From assembly GCA_023439125.1 (NCBI GenBank), contig JAEXOU010000022.1, positions 1 to 64,000 on the forward strand: 64,000 nt of DNA, read 5' to 3'. This stretch comes from Bacillota bacterium (GTDB lineage: Bacteria > Bacillota > Clostridia > Lachnospirales > Lachnospiraceae). Below the pieces are notes generated by a model. That model ran no database searches. It was not told where the DNA came from and saw only the letters and a program-made list of their open reading frames with translations. This document shows, piece by piece, positions 16,688-26,295 of this stretch (its first letter is position 1; each line of letters opens with the position of its first letter). The position numbers were made by a program, and so were the translations under genes.

Positions 16688-18720
16688 TATGCTGTCACCA
16701 TCCCTACTGATTGCAATTCTACATTTGATTCGATTTCGTTATAAGAAATTACAATTAAATCTTTAAAATAATCTCTTGTCAGCTTTTTAAAATACATTCG
16801 CACAATCGGTGATGTTATAATAATTGGACTTTTTCCCAAATTTTCTAACTTTTCCGCCTCTTGTTTCAATGAATTCATAATAGCTTGCGTTTTTTCTGGA
16901 TCAAGTGATAGATATGCTCCTTGTTCCGTCTGTTTCACACTAGCCATGATTTCTTGCTCAACTTTTGGATCTAATGTAACTACAGATGTTGTTTCACCCT
17001 GAGTAAAGTATTTATTAGATATCGCTCGTTTCAGACTTTGTCTCACATATTCAGTAAGAACATCGGTATCACGTGTTGTAGAAGCATAATCCGCTAGTGT
17101 TTCGAAAATCGTTACTAGATCACGAATTGAAATTCCTTCTCTTAAAAGATTCTGTAATACTTTTTGAATTTCTCCTACGCCTAAGGCCTTAGGTACTAAT
17201 TCTGTAATCAACGTCTGATTTGCCTCTTGGATATTATTGATTAAGTTCTGTACATCCTGACGAGACAGTAATTCATCCAAATGACAACGAATTACTTCGG
17301 TTAAGTGTGTTGCAATAATTGATGGTGGATCAACAACAGTATATCCGAACGATTCTGCACGTTCTCTTTGGCTTTCTGTAATCCATAAAGCAGGCAAATG
17401 GAAGGACGGTTCAAAGGTTGGAATACCCGATATTTCTTCTTCTACATAACCAGGATTCATAGCCATATAATGATCAAACAAGATTTCACCTTCACTAATA
17501 GGAATACCCTTAATCTTAATTACATATTGATTTGGATTGAGCTGAATATTATCTCGTAAACGTATTGTTGGAACAACACATCCAAGTTCAAGCGCTAGTT
17601 GTCGACGGATTAAAACGACTCGATCCAGAAGGTCACCACCTTGATTGACATCTGCTAACGGAATGATACCATATCCAAATTCCAGTTCAATTTGATCCAC
17701 TTGAAGCAAGGAGTTGACATTCTCCGGTCTTCGAATTTCTTCTCCGCTTGTTTCTTCAGCAGATACCTCATCTTGTACTTTAGCCACTTTAATCTTTTTG
17801 CTAATTACACGACCGGTTAATAACATAATAACACCATAGCCTGTAAATACGATAAATGGTAATGGGGTGACGGTTCCGAGAAGAATCATTGCGCCTCCAA
17901 CCATATATAAAACTTTAGGTATAGAAAAAAGCTGTTTAACAAGTAAGTCTCCAATATCGGCTTCCTTTGATACTTTTGTTACGATAATACCAGTAGATAA
18001 AGATATCATTAAGGATGGAATCTGAGATACCAATCCATCACCGATTGTCAAAATTGCATATTTATTAAATGCATCCCCAGCTGATAGACCGCTCTTCGTC
18101 ATTCCCATGATGACACCGCCAATGATATTAATAATCGTAATAATCAATCCGGCAATCGCATCACCTTTTACATATTTTGAAGCACCATCCATCGCTCCAA
18201 AGAAGCCACTTTCTTCTTGAATTTTTTCACGTCGTTCTCTGGCCTGCGCATCTGTAATTGCACCAGTATTTAAATCTGCGTCAATTGCCATCTGTTTACC
18301 TGGCATAGCATCCAAGGTAAAACGAGCAGTAACTTCTGATACACGTTCAGAACCTTTATTAATTACCATAAACTGAACAATCATTAAGATGATAAACACA
18401 ATAACACCGATTACAATATCACCGCCACCAACAAACATACCAAACTGAGTGATAACTTCTCCCGCATCACCATTTTTTAAGATCAATTTTGTAGATGATA
18501 CATTAAGAGATATACGAAAAACAGTTGTAAAGAGCAAAATCGTTGGAAATGTTGACATATTTAGTACTTCTTGACTAAATAGTGCGTTGAACAAGATAAT
18601 CATTGATATTGATATGTTTAATGCCAATAAAAAATCCAGTAGGAAGGATGGCATTGGAATGATTAAGAAAATAATGGCCGACATTATGTAGATTCCCAAT
18701 GCCATGTCTGTTTTCTTCAT
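16687..18720 (-). CDS. flhA: Flagellar export gate protein FlhA
   Basis: A 677-residue inner-membrane component of the flagellar type III export gate. About eight membrane helices fill residues 1-310; the cytoplasmic loop holds the FHIPEP-family signature region RFTLDAMPGKQMAIDADL (about 140). The cytoplasmic half (about 350-677) forms the docking ring for chaperone-cargo complexes. Its length is normal. GAGGAGG precedes the start. It lies between flhB and flhF as in Bacillus. Confidence 0.97.
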   Translation of the reverse strand: MKKTDMALGIYIMSAIIFLIIPMPSFLLDFLLALNISISMIILFNALFSQEVLNMSTFPTILLFTTVFRISLNVSSTKLILKNGDAGEVITQFGMFVGGGDIVIGVIVFIILMIVQFMVINKGSERVSEVTARFTLDAMPGKQMAIDADLNTGAITDAQARERREKIQEESGFFGAMDGASKYVKGDAIAGLIITIINIIGGVIMGMTKSGLSAGDAFNKYAILTIGDGLVSQIPSLMISLSTGIIVTKVSKEADIGDLLVKQLFSIPKVLYMVGGAMILLGTVTPLPFIVFTGYGVIMLLTGRVISKKIKVAKVQDEVSAEETSGEEIRRPENVNSLLQVDQIELEFGYGIIPLADVNQGGDLLDRVVLIRRQLALELGCVVPTIRLRDNIQLNPNQYVIKIKGIPISEGEILFDHYMAMNPGYVEEEISGIPTFEPSFHLPALWITESQRERAESFGYTVVDPPSIIATHLTEVIRCHLDELLSRQDVQNLINNIQEANQTLITELVPKALGVGEIQKVLQNLLREGISIRDLVTIFETLADYASTTRDTDVLTEYVRQSLKRAISNKYFTQGETTSVVTLDPKVEQEIMASVKQTEQGAYLSLDPEKTQAIMNSLKQEAEKLENLGKSPIIITSPIVRMYFKKLTRDYFKDLIVISYNEIESNVELQSVGMVTA

Positions 18721-18742
18721 CTAGTATGCCTCCTCTCGTTTT

Positions 18743-19879
18743 CTAATTTGAATTCTTTAACCCATAGACATAAGCTAATACCTCAGCAGCCATCTGATAT
18801 AGTTCTCTTGGAATCTCATGTTCCAAGTCAACATTATAATAAAGCATACGAGCTAATGGCTTATTCTCAACAATTGGTATGTTATTTTCTTTCGCTTTTT
18901 CTTTGATTTTGGCTGCTAAATAATCTGCACCCTTAGCAATTAAAATTGGAGCTTCTGAAGTTTCTCTATCATAAAGAAGTGCACAGGCAAAATGTGTTGG
19001 ATTCGTAATAACAACATCTGCTTGTGGCAAGCGTTGCATCATTCGACTCATGGAAGCTTGTCTCATCTTCTGTCGTATTCTACTTTTTATTTGAGGATCA
19101 CCTTCGGATTGTTTAAATTCATCCTTGATTTCTTGCTTTGTCATCTTCATATCTTTCTTAAATTTTAATTTTTGATAAATAAAATCAGCAAGACCTATAA
19201 CTAAAAACAAAGCACTAATCTTAATTCCAAGATTGACTACAATATTACCAATCATCACAACGACAGTTTGAAGATTACCAATTTCATATAATACAGGTAA
19301 TTGATTTACCTGATCCTTAAATTCATTGTAAACAATAATAAAGATTACAATAATCTTAAGTACCGACTTAATTAACTCCATAACCTTATCAACGGAGAAA
19401 ATCTTTTTAAATCCATTAATCGGATCGAGTTTATTTAACTTAGGTTGCAATGGCTTTCCTGTGATTTTCCACTTCACCTGAAATATATTAACAGCGAATG
19501 CTACCACAACACCAATGATAAACACAGGCAAGCAGATGATAATAATTTGCATACCAACGTTATTAATCAAACTGATTCCAATGTTTATTGTAAATTCTTC
19601 CTTTGCATAGGTGCTAATAAATCGATAGGAATCTTTAAAGTTATCAATAAAACTGGAACCGATTGTACTTGCAAATATTTTAATTGCAAGAAAAAGAGAC
19701 ATTAATCCAGCGGCAGTTATAAACTCCTGGCTTCTTGCCACTTGTCCTTCTTTTCGTGCATCTTCGAGCTTTTTGGTCGTAGCATCTTCTGTTTTTTCAC
19801 CACCAGGGCCTTCTTTCGCAAAAAACTGCAAACGATAGGCAAACAGATATGATTTCTTCATTTCTTGATCAATTAGCAC
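18743..19879 (-). CDS. flhB: Flagellar export switch protein FlhB
   Basis: A 378-residue FlhB, the substrate-specificity switch of the export gate. Four membrane helices precede a cytoplasmic domain with the self-cleaving NPTH motif (VITNPTHFACALLY). The start is taken as GTG because AAAGGGG at the end of fliR lies 8 bases ahead of it; an in-frame ATG six codons later lacks a site. The N-terminus QFFAKEGPGGEKTEDATTKK is typical of the family. The hook-length protein FliK, which triggers the switch, is encoded upstream in the same operon. Confidence 0.95.
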   Translation of the reverse strand: MLIDQEMKKSYLFAYRLQFFAKEGPGGEKTEDATTKKLEDARKEGQVARSQEFITAAGLMSLFLAIKIFASTIGSSFIDNFKDSYRFISTYAKEEFTINIGISLINNVGMQIIIICLPVFIIGVVVAFAVNIFQVKWKITGKPLQPKLNKLDPINGFKKIFSVDKVMELIKSVLKIIVIFIIVYNEFKDQVNQLPVLYEIGNLQTVVVMIGNIVVNLGIKISALFLVIGLADFIYQKLKFKKDMKMTKQEIKDEFKQSEGDPQIKSRIRQKMRQASMSRMMQRLPQADVVITNPTHFACALLYDRETSEAPILIAKGADYLAAKIKEKAKENNIPIVENKPLARMLYYNVDLEHEIPRELYQMAAEVLAYVYGLKNSN

Positions 19880-19884
19880 TTAAA

Positions 19885-20655
19885 TTACCCCTTTAGATAT
19901 GCAATCGCATTTTTTAACATTTCAATCATCTCGGTAAAGATGAAGTCTGCTACTGTTGGAATTGTTGTTACGATAAATAAAAGAACAATTAATCCTACAA
20001 AAACCTTTAGCTGCATACCAATAACAAACATATTCATTTGAGGTGCAACCTTAGCAAGTATTGCTAATACTGTATTTACAATTAGCATAGCCGCAAAAAT
20101 TGGTAAAATAATTCGAAACCCAATTATGAAGTAATCTACGATAAACTGTAAAAATGCTTTATAAATAGTAACATTAATCACTATTTTACCTAAAGGTACA
20201 ATTGTAAAAGAATCAACTAAAGCGGTAATAATATAATGATGAAGATTCGTAACGAACATCATAAGCATTATCGCATATTGATAAAAATTTGAAGTAATCG
20301 TAACTTGTGTCGCAGATACAGGATCATACTCCTGAACCATCGAGAAGCCAATCTCCATATCAATCATTCCGCCTGCAAAGGACAATATCTGCGCACATAT
20401 ATTAGCAAAAAAGCCCATAATTAATCCAGCCAATGCCTCTTTTATAATCAACCCTGCAAAGCCAATTACGCCTACATATACTAGAGGTTGATATGGTAAA
20501 ACTTGAAATAAGATAATTGCCAAGGCAATTGAAAATCCAAGTTTTACTTTTTGAGGGACATTCCTTAAACTAAAAAAGGGAGCTGTATAAACAAATGTTG
20601 AGATCCTCACAAGAACACAGAAAAAAAATACTATTTCTTCTATCGTAAATTGCAT
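19885..20655 (-). CDS. fliR: Flagellar export gate protein FliR
   Basis: A 256-residue FliR with about six membrane helices. FliR joins FliP and FliQ to form the helical core channel of the export gate. The conserved region MIDMEIGFSMVQEYDP near residue 105 identifies the family. It lies between fliQ and flhB with gaps of about six bases at each side. Confidence 0.95.
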   Translation of the reverse strand: MQFTIEEIVFFFCVLVRISTFVYTAPFFSLRNVPQKVKLGFSIALAIILFQVLPYQPLVYVGVIGFAGLIIKEALAGLIMGFFANICAQILSFAGGMIDMEIGFSMVQEYDPVSATQVTITSNFYQYAIMLMMFVTNLHHYIITALVDSFTIVPLGKIVINVTIYKAFLQFIVDYFIIGFRIILPIFAAMLIVNTVLAILAKVAPQMNMFVIGMQLKVFVGLIVLLFIVTTIPTVADFIFTEMIEMLKNAIAYLKG

Positions 20656-20661
20656 TTTGTA

Positions 20662-20934
20662 CTATCCTTGTATAAAATAACGGAAATTATCTGCAAGATA
20701 CTCAAAGTAATCTACAATATTTCGCATAATCCAATTACCAAAAAGCATGATTATCAGAAATACTCCAATCAGTTTAGGAACAAATGTGAGGGTCTGCTCC
20801 TGAATGGATGTAATCGTCTGTAGAATACTAACAATCAAACCAATAACTAAGGACGTAATTAGCATTGGTGCTGAGACCTTTATAATTAGGTACAGTGTTT
20901 CCTTAAGTAATTCAACAAGCAAATTTTCATTCAT
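20662..20934 (-). CDS. fliQ: Flagellar export gate protein FliQ
   Basis: A 90-residue FliQ with two membrane helices, a core part of the export channel. The start at MNENLLVEL is chosen because GGAGG lies 8 bases upstream; an earlier GTG is itself inside that ribosome site. The segment SLVIGLIVSILQTITSIQEQTLTF is shortened here to its key parts: a helix ending ISILQ-type, then TSIQEQTLTFVPK, which is the family signature. Confidence 0.95.
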   Translation of the reverse strand: MNENLLVELLKETLYLIIKVSAPMLITSLVIGLIVSILQTITSIQEQTLTFVPKLIGVFLIIMLFGNWIMRNIVDYFEYLADNFRYFIQG

Positions 20935-20987
20935 TTCAACCACCTCCTACGTCTACAAGATGAATCAGCTAGCTATCCATCTTGCCG

Positions 20988-21848
20988 TCAATAAAACGTT
21001 TTTACAACTTCTCCGATGATTAAGTTCCATCCATCCGCCATAATAAATAATAGAATTTTAAATGGCATGGAAATTGTGGTCGGTGGTAACATCATCATAC
21101 CCATTGACATTAATGTCGAAGCTACTACCATATCAATAACAATAAATGGTAAATAAATCAAAAAACCTATGATGAATGCTGTCCTAAGTTCACTTAAGAT
21201 AAACGCTGGAATCAATACAGTAGTCGGTACATCCGCTCTTGAATTAACTTCAGTTGTATTTGAAATGTCAAGAAATAGACTTAAGTCTTTTTCATTTGTT
21301 TGATCGAACATAAAGTCACGAATCGGTTCCATTCCGATCTCAAATGCTTGCTCTTGTGTGATCTCACCAGCATTTAACGGTTGTAACGCTTGCGAATTAA
21401 TTTTCATAAATGTCGGTGACATAATGAATAACGTCAAAAACAACGCCAAACCAATCAGCACCTGATTAGGAGGAGTTGTTTGAGTACCTAAAGCTGACCT
21501 GCAAAAATGTAATATGATGATAATACGGATAAAAGAGGTCATCATGATTAAGATGGAAGGAGCCAGTGTCAGCACTGTAAGAACTAATAGTATCTCGAGT
21601 GTTGCAGATAGAGAACCTGTACTATCCCCCGAATTATAATTAAACGATACATTACTGCCATTACCATCTAAACTAACACCAGATCCTTGGGTTACTGTTG
21701 GTGTAGGACTTGGTGCAATTGTAGTTGTGACTTCTGATGCATAAACCTTTGTAGAAGCAACACAAAGAAAGGTTAATATAAATGCTATCAGAAACAAAAG
21801 CTTAAAACTACATAGCTTTTTCAATTCATTCTTAACAATAGCCTTCAT
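20988..21848 (-). CDS. fliP: Flagellar export gate protein FliP
   Basis: A 286-residue FliP. An N-terminal signal-like helix (about 14-37, ending VYA) is followed by a Thr/Pro/Ser/Gly-rich segment and then four membrane helices. The signature LTLAPSILIMMTSFIRII (about 95) and the QTPPNQVLIGLALFLT-type segment (about 125) are clear. FliP forms the pentameric ring of the export gate with FliQ and FliR. No strong ribosome site is seen; AAAGG lies rather far upstream, so coupling with fliO is likely. Confidence 0.95.
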   Translation of the reverse strand: MKAIVKNELKKLCSFKLLFLIAFILTFLCVASTKVYASEVTTTIAPSPTPTVTQGSGVSLDGNGSNVSFNYNSGDSTGSLSATLEILLVLTVLTLAPSILIMMTSFIRIIIILHFCRSALGTQTTPPNQVLIGLALFLTLFIMSPTFMKINSQALQPLNAGEITQEQAFEIGMEPIRDFMFDQTNEKDLSLFLDISNTTEVNSRADVPTTVLIPAFILSELRTAFIIGFLIYLPFIVIDMVVASTLMSMGMMMLPPTTISMPFKILLFIMADGWNLIIGEVVKTFY

Positions 21849-21856
21849 CTTCTATA

Positions 21857-22279
21857 TCAACCTTTACCATCAATTTTTTTCTTTTTTATCATTTCGGACA
21901 AGATACTCGTAAACGACTTATCCTGTCCAGATTTACTTTCAGGAAGAATAACTTCTTCTTTGGAAAGCTCTGTAATCACTGTTATACTATCCTTTGTAAC
22001 AGAAATTACGATGTACTTTTCACCCATACGAACTAACTGTAAAAACTTATTTGCAGTTACTCTGTACGTATCTATTACTGTGAAATTGCTGTTTTTCATC
22101 TGTTTTAATTGCTTACTTCCAACAAATCTTGTGATATAGTAGCAAGCAACAACAACTAAAATGAAGATGATGATCAAAACGATTAATTCGCCAACACTGC
22201 CTGAAGATTGGAACACTGGTCTTTCTTCTTTAAGACCTAGTGCTGATGTATCAACGAATCGAATTTGACCTGAAAACAT
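21857..22279 (-). CDS. fliO: Flagellar protein FliO (FliZ-like)
   Basis: A 140-residue protein with one membrane helix (about 30-52) and a small cytoplasmic domain (VIDTYRVTANKFLQLVRMGEKY), the usual FliO plan. FliO helps the FliP ring assemble. Its start overlaps the cheY stop (TAATG), and it precedes fliP as in Bacillus, where it was called FliZ. Sequence conservation in this family is low, so context carries much of the call. Confidence 0.9.
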   Translation of the reverse strand: MFSGQIRFVDTSALGLKEERPVFQSSGSVGELIVLIIIFILVVVACYYITRFVGSKQLKQMKNSNFTVIDTYRVTANKFLQLVRMGEKYIVISVTKDSITVITELSKEEVILPESKSGQDKSFTSILSEMIKKKKIDGKG

Positions 22280-22641
22280 TATCCAATCGCCTTCTTAACA
22301 GCTTCAAGCACACGGTCTGCTTGAAATGGTTTTACAATGAAGTCTTTTGCGCCAGATTGGATTGATTCAATAACCATTGCTTGTTGTCCCATAGCGGAAC
22401 ACATGATTACATTAGCAGCCGAATCTGTAGCCTTAATCTTTTTAAGTGCCTGGATACCATTCATTTCAGGCATTGTGATATCCATCATAACTAAATCTGG
22501 CTTCGTTTCATTGTATTTTTCTACTGCCTTAACTCCATTCTCAGCTTCACCAGCAATCACATAACCGTTCTTTGTGAGAATGTCCTTAATCATCATTCTC
22601 ATAAATGCTGCATCATCACAAATTAATATACTTTTAGCCAT
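22279..22641 (-). CDS. cheY: Chemotaxis response regulator CheY
   Basis: A 120-residue single receiver domain. When phosphorylated by CheA it binds FliM/FliY at the motor switch and alters rotation. The acid pocket DD (9-10), phospho-acceptor D54 (VMMDITMPEMNG) and Lys in FIVKPF near residue 103 are all present. Its place between fliY and fliO is the Bacillus arrangement. Confidence 0.96.
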   Translation of the reverse strand: MAKSILICDDAAFMRMMIKDILTKNGYVIAGEAENGVKAVEKYNETKPDLVMMDITMPEMNGIQALKKIKATDSAANVIMCSAMGQQAMVIESIQSGAKDFIVKPFQADRVLEAVKKAIG

Positions 22642-22732
22642 AGTTATTCTCCTCTTTCAATTATAGTTTAGCTATTATCATTTGTCTGTGTATTTCTATC
22701 TTCCCGTAACTTTGACTATAAATAAGTTACTG

Positions 22733-23911
22733 CTATTTAATAATTTCTGTGACACGAACACCAAATGCTTCTTCGATTACGACTACTTCACCTTTAGCAA
22801 CATACTTACCATTTACTAATACGTCGATTGGTTCTCCTGCTAATCGATTCAATTCAATAATTGTTCCTGGTGCAAAATCTAATATTTCTTTAATGGACTT
22901 GCTTGTTCTACCTAACTCAACTGTTACTTCTAGTGGTACATCTAATAATAAATCTATATTTTCTGTTTGTAGTAGAGGGCTTCCCATATTCGCAAATGGT
23001 TGGAATTGTACTGGAGCAATATTTACATTTTGTTGTTGCATCATCATCGGATTCACCTGTTGATACATCATTGGATCAATTTGTGGCATCCCCTGCTGTA
23101 ATGGTACATTCATCTGAGGCTGCTGCATCTGAGGCTGCTGCATCTGAGGCTGTTGCATCATAGGTTGTGGTTGTGACTGTGGTGTTCTTTCTGAAGCTCC
23201 TATTTTACGTGTTTGCGTCACTTCTTCTGAAGGAGCACTGGAATCCCTCATAAATTGTCGATATAAATCTCGAGCAAAGTCAAATGGATATAGTTGCATT
23301 AATTCACTATCAACCAAATTCCCAATTTCCATACGGAAAGAAACTTTTACGAATCGTCCTCTTAAGAAGTCTGCGATATCTTCCCCTTTAAACTCATTCA
23401 AATCGACTAAGCTCGCAATTGGTGGAGAAATATCAATCTTTTTCTCTAGCATTGACGAGAGAGATGTCGAAGAAGAACCCATCATTTGGTTCATCGCTTC
23501 ACTAATAGCACTCAAGTGTAATTCATTTAGGTCACCTGCTGTATTACTTCCATCACCACCCATCATTAGATCAGTGATTATTTTAACGTCATTTTCTCTC
23601 AAAACTAAGATGTTATTTCCATCTAACCCATCTTTGTAATAAATCTGAATAAACACACATGGTCTGTCATAATTAACTAACAAATCATCCCATATCGCAT
23701 ACGACACTTGAGGAGTCGTTATGTTAACACGCTGGTTTACCAAAGAAGATAATGTAGTTGCTGCTGTACCCATGCTGATATTCGACATCTCACCAAGAGC
23801 ATCCTTTTCAGCATCCGTTAATGTTTCAAGGGCAACCGTGTCTTCTTCGGTATTTGTTCCTATGCCACTTAATAAAGCATTAATCTCCTCTTGAGATAAC
23901 ATACCATCCAT
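22733..23911 (-). CDS. fliY: Motor switch phosphatase FliY
   Basis: A 392-residue FliY, part of the C-ring and a CheY-P phosphatase. The N-terminus MLSQEEINALL is a CheY-binding-type motif; residues about 25-215 form a CheC-like domain with two sites (LGEMSNISMGTAATTLS and ISEAMNQMMG). A Gln/Met/Pro-rich linker (about 240-300) includes three tandem MQQPQ units encoded by a 15-base repeat. The C-terminal 80 residues are a FliN domain (VPLEVTVELGRTSKSIKEIL). It follows fliM and precedes cheY. Confidence 0.96.
   Translation of the reverse strand: MDGMLSQEEINALLSGIGTNTEEDTVALETLTDAEKDALGEMSNISMGTAATTLSSLVNQRVNITTPQVSYAIWDDLLVNYDRPCVFIQIYYKDGLDGNNILVLRENDVKIITDLMMGGDGSNTAGDLNELHLSAISEAMNQMMGSSSTSLSSMLEKKIDISPPIASLVDLNEFKGEDIADFLRGRFVKVSFRMEIGNLVDSELMQLYPFDFARDLYRQFMRDSSAPSEEVTQTRKIGASERTPQSQPQPMMQQPQMQQPQMQQPQMNVPLQQGMPQIDPMMYQQVNPMMMQQQNVNIAPVQFQPFANMGSPLLQTENIDLLLDVPLEVTVELGRTSKSIKEILDFAPGTIIELNRLAGEPIDVLVNGKYVAKGEVVVIEEAFGVRVTEIIK
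23111..23155. repeat. Three tandem 15-base repeats in fliY
   Basis: The unit CATCTGAGGCTGCTG occurs three times in a row with one substitution in the last copy. In frame it adds MQQPQ to the FliY linker per copy, so copy-number change would alter the linker without a frameshift. Confidence 0.85.
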
Positions 23912-23918
23912 TGATTAG

Positions 23919-24896
23919 CTACTCCTCTCTTATGATAGTTGATACCTTAACTGCATAAGAATCAGAGGAAGAACCAGGCAAGCCAGTAAATTTTTTTAGA
24001 TTGCCAACATAAACGTTAAGTTCGTCACTTACCTTTGAATCCAGCTTAATGATATCACCTTTTTGCATATTAATAAAATCATTCAGCGAAACGGTACTTC
24101 TACCGAGCACTGCACGAATTGGTATTCGCGCTTTTGCTATTGCTACCTCAATAATATCTTGGTAGCTTTTATCATCCTTCACCTGCATTGTTGAATACCA
24201 GTATTTTGTATTCAACTTATCGATAATGTCTTCCAAGCACGCATATGGCAAGCAGACATTCATCATTCCTTCAACATTTCCAATTCTAATGTTTAATGTA
24301 ACAATAGAGGCCATGTCACTTGGTGATATGATTTGCGCAAATTGTGAATTAGTCTCGATACGTATTAATCTTGGTTCCAGTTTTACAACATTGGTCCAAG
24401 GTTCTGCCAATAAATTGGTCATAATCGTCATAATTCGCTCGATAATAACTAATTCAATTTCAGAAAAATCTCGTGACTTATCCAATGGTACTCCACCACC
24501 GCCAAGCATACGATCTACAATCGCATATCCGATATTTTCTGCTAACTCTATGATTATGTTTCCCTCGAGTGGAGAAAAATCTATAATCCCTAATAGAACT
24601 GGATTTGATAGTGCATTTGTAAATTCTTGATACACCACAGCCTCCGAATTAATTACCTCAACTTGAACATTTTTTCTAAGGTAAGCCGGCAAATGCGTTG
24701 ACAACAGTCTCCCATAATGCTCGAAAATAATATCAAGTGTACGCAAATGCTCCTTCGAGAACTTGGAAGGGCGCTGAAAATCATAGTTTTTTACTTGTTT
24801 TTCACCGGTGTCTTTAAATTCATCCGCATCCAATTCACCACTGCTTAACGCAGCTAACAAATTATCTATTTCACTTTGGGATAGGACATCACCCAT
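23919..24896 (-). CDS. fliM: Flagellar motor switch protein FliM
   Basis: A 325-residue FliM that forms the C-ring wall and receives CheY-P. The N-terminal CheY-binding peptide VLSQSEIDNLLAAL is followed by a CheC-like middle domain (about 45-230) with the GGGGVPLDK loop, and by a FliN-like C-terminal domain (about 250-320). The phosphatase residues are lacking, as expected for FliM. It lies 7 bases before fliY. Confidence 0.96.
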   Translation of the reverse strand: MGDVLSQSEIDNLLAALSSGELDADEFKDTGEKQVKNYDFQRPSKFSKEHLRTLDIIFEHYGRLLSTHLPAYLRKNVQVEVINSEAVVYQEFTNALSNPVLLGIIDFSPLEGNIIIELAENIGYAIVDRMLGGGGVPLDKSRDFSEIELVIIERIMTIMTNLLAEPWTNVVKLEPRLIRIETNSQFAQIISPSDMASIVTLNIRIGNVEGMMNVCLPYACLEDIIDKLNTKYWYSTMQVKDDKSYQDIIEVAIAKARIPIRAVLGRSTVSLNDFINMQKGDIIKLDSKVSDELNVYVGNLKKFTGLPGSSSDSYAVKVSTIIREE

Positions 24897-24935
24897 AGTC
24901 TAGCCTCCAAATCTCGCAATTTCTATTATAAATAT

Positions 24936-25463
24936 TTACTGAGCAACCCAACTGCTAAATGATATACTCGTAATACATGTTGAGTGAAATACTTCATTTT
25001 GAAGACGATCCAAAATCACATTTTTCGTTGCTATCTTCTTTTCTGTTACATTAAATTCTTCGTAAGGCAGTTTTGATACTTCTTCATTAATAATCTCACG
25101 AATTTTACCATCGTATTGCTCCATCAAGCCTTTAACATTGCTATAATCTTTTGAATTCTTATTCAAATATACAGAACAGGATAACTTGGCATAATGTGAC
25201 TTTCCATCTTTACCAATCGCTAAATTTAACGAAATATCTTGGGATAAATCGTACTTTTCTTCTTCAAGCAAAGCATCTGAATCATCCTTGACTACTACAT
25301 TTTCTAATTCCAAATCGATAATTTGCGCAACCTTAGTGATCAGATTATTAGTCTGTTTCACAGTTGGCATAAATACAAATATCATAACAGCTGATAAAGT
25401 TAAGTTAATTAGTGTTGCAGCAAGTATAATTACTGCGAGAATGTTTTTTTTCATTTTCAGCAT
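24936..25463 (-). CDS. fliL: Flagellar basal body-associated protein FliL
   Basis: A 175-residue FliL with a single N-terminal membrane helix (about 7-32) and an extracytoplasmic domain. FliL surrounds the stator and supports motor torque. The periplasmic segment (YAKLSCSVYLNKN... IREIINEEVSKLPYEEF) matches the family pattern of a beta strand then an amphipathic helix. GAAAGG lies 5 bases ahead of the chosen ATG. It sits between motB and fliM. Confidence 0.92.
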   Translation of the reverse strand: MLKMKKNILAVIILAATLINLTLSAVMIFVFMPTVKQTNNLITKVAQIIDLELENVVVKDDSDALLEEEKYDLSQDISLNLAIGKDGKSHYAKLSCSVYLNKNSKDYSNVKGLMEQYDGKIREIINEEVSKLPYEEFNVTEKKIATKNVILDRLQNEVFHSTCITSISFSSWVAQ

Positions 25464-25485
25464 CCATGCCTTTCTTCAATTCATA

Positions 25486-26295
25486 TTATTCTGAGTTCAA
25501 TTGATTGTAAATACGAATCTCTATTCTACGGTTTTTTGCTCTTCCCTCTGCAGTTGTATTGTCTGCAATTGGATCATACTCTCCTCGCCCAATCCATTCA
25601 AGATTATTTGCTGGAATCTTCTTTATATTAATTAGATATTCTGCAGCATTAATTGCACGAGCTGAGGATAACTCATTATTACTTTTATACCTGCCAGATG
25701 TCACAGGAACGGTATCTGTATGTCCTATGATAGAAATACGATAACCCTTGTAATGTTTTAAGATATCTCCAATTTTTGAAAAGATAGGAACAGCATCCTC
25801 CTTTAACTCAGCTTTTCCAGTGTCATAAAGAAGGTTACCTGTAACATTAATCATAACATACTGGAATCCATCAGTATCAGTTTGTATGTCTATGTAGTTA
25901 TCCAAATTGTAGTTTGAACTCAGCTCAGATACACTATCATAAATCTTTTCTGTTTCTTTCTTATTTTCATCTGCAATTTTCTCACTTAACTCCTTAATTT
26001 CTTCTCCTTCTTCTTCTGCACGTTTACCCATGTTATTAATTAAAACATCAATATCATTTAACTGTGATACACCCATATTAATTAATAATCCATCGCCAAT
26101 CGAAGAACCACCACCATCGAAGATACTAAAGCTACTGGTCATAGAGGCTACTACACTCTCCCATTTTTCCTGATCAATTGCTGACATAGAAAACAGTAAT
26201 ACGAAGAAACATAATAATAAGTTCATAAGGTCGGAAAATGTTGTCATCCACTCAGGAGCTCCTTTTTTAGCTTCCTCCTGTTTTTTTCTAGCCAT
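25486..26295 (-). CDS. motB: Flagellar stator protein MotB
   Basis: A 269-residue MotB. One membrane helix (about 22-42) carries the proton-binding D22 in TFSDLMNLLLCFF; a periplasmic linker follows, then an OmpA-like peptidoglycan-binding domain (about 150-265) with IIGHTDTVPVTSGRY and LSSARA. The start overlaps the motA stop by eight bases. Pairing with MotA drives rotation using an ion gradient; proton versus sodium use cannot be decided by eye. Confidence 0.95.
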   Translation of the reverse strand: MARKKQEEAKKGAPEWMTTFSDLMNLLLCFFVLLFSMSAIDQEKWESVVASMTSSFSIFDGGGSSIGDGLLINMGVSQLNDIDVLINNMGKRAEEEGEEIKELSEKIADENKKETEKIYDSVSELSSNYNLDNYIDIQTDTDGFQYVMINVTGNLLYDTGKAELKEDAVPIFSKIGDILKHYKGYRISIIGHTDTVPVTSGRYKSNNELSSARAINAAEYLINIKKIPANNLEWIGRGEYDPIADNTTAEGRAKNRRIEIRIYNQLNSE

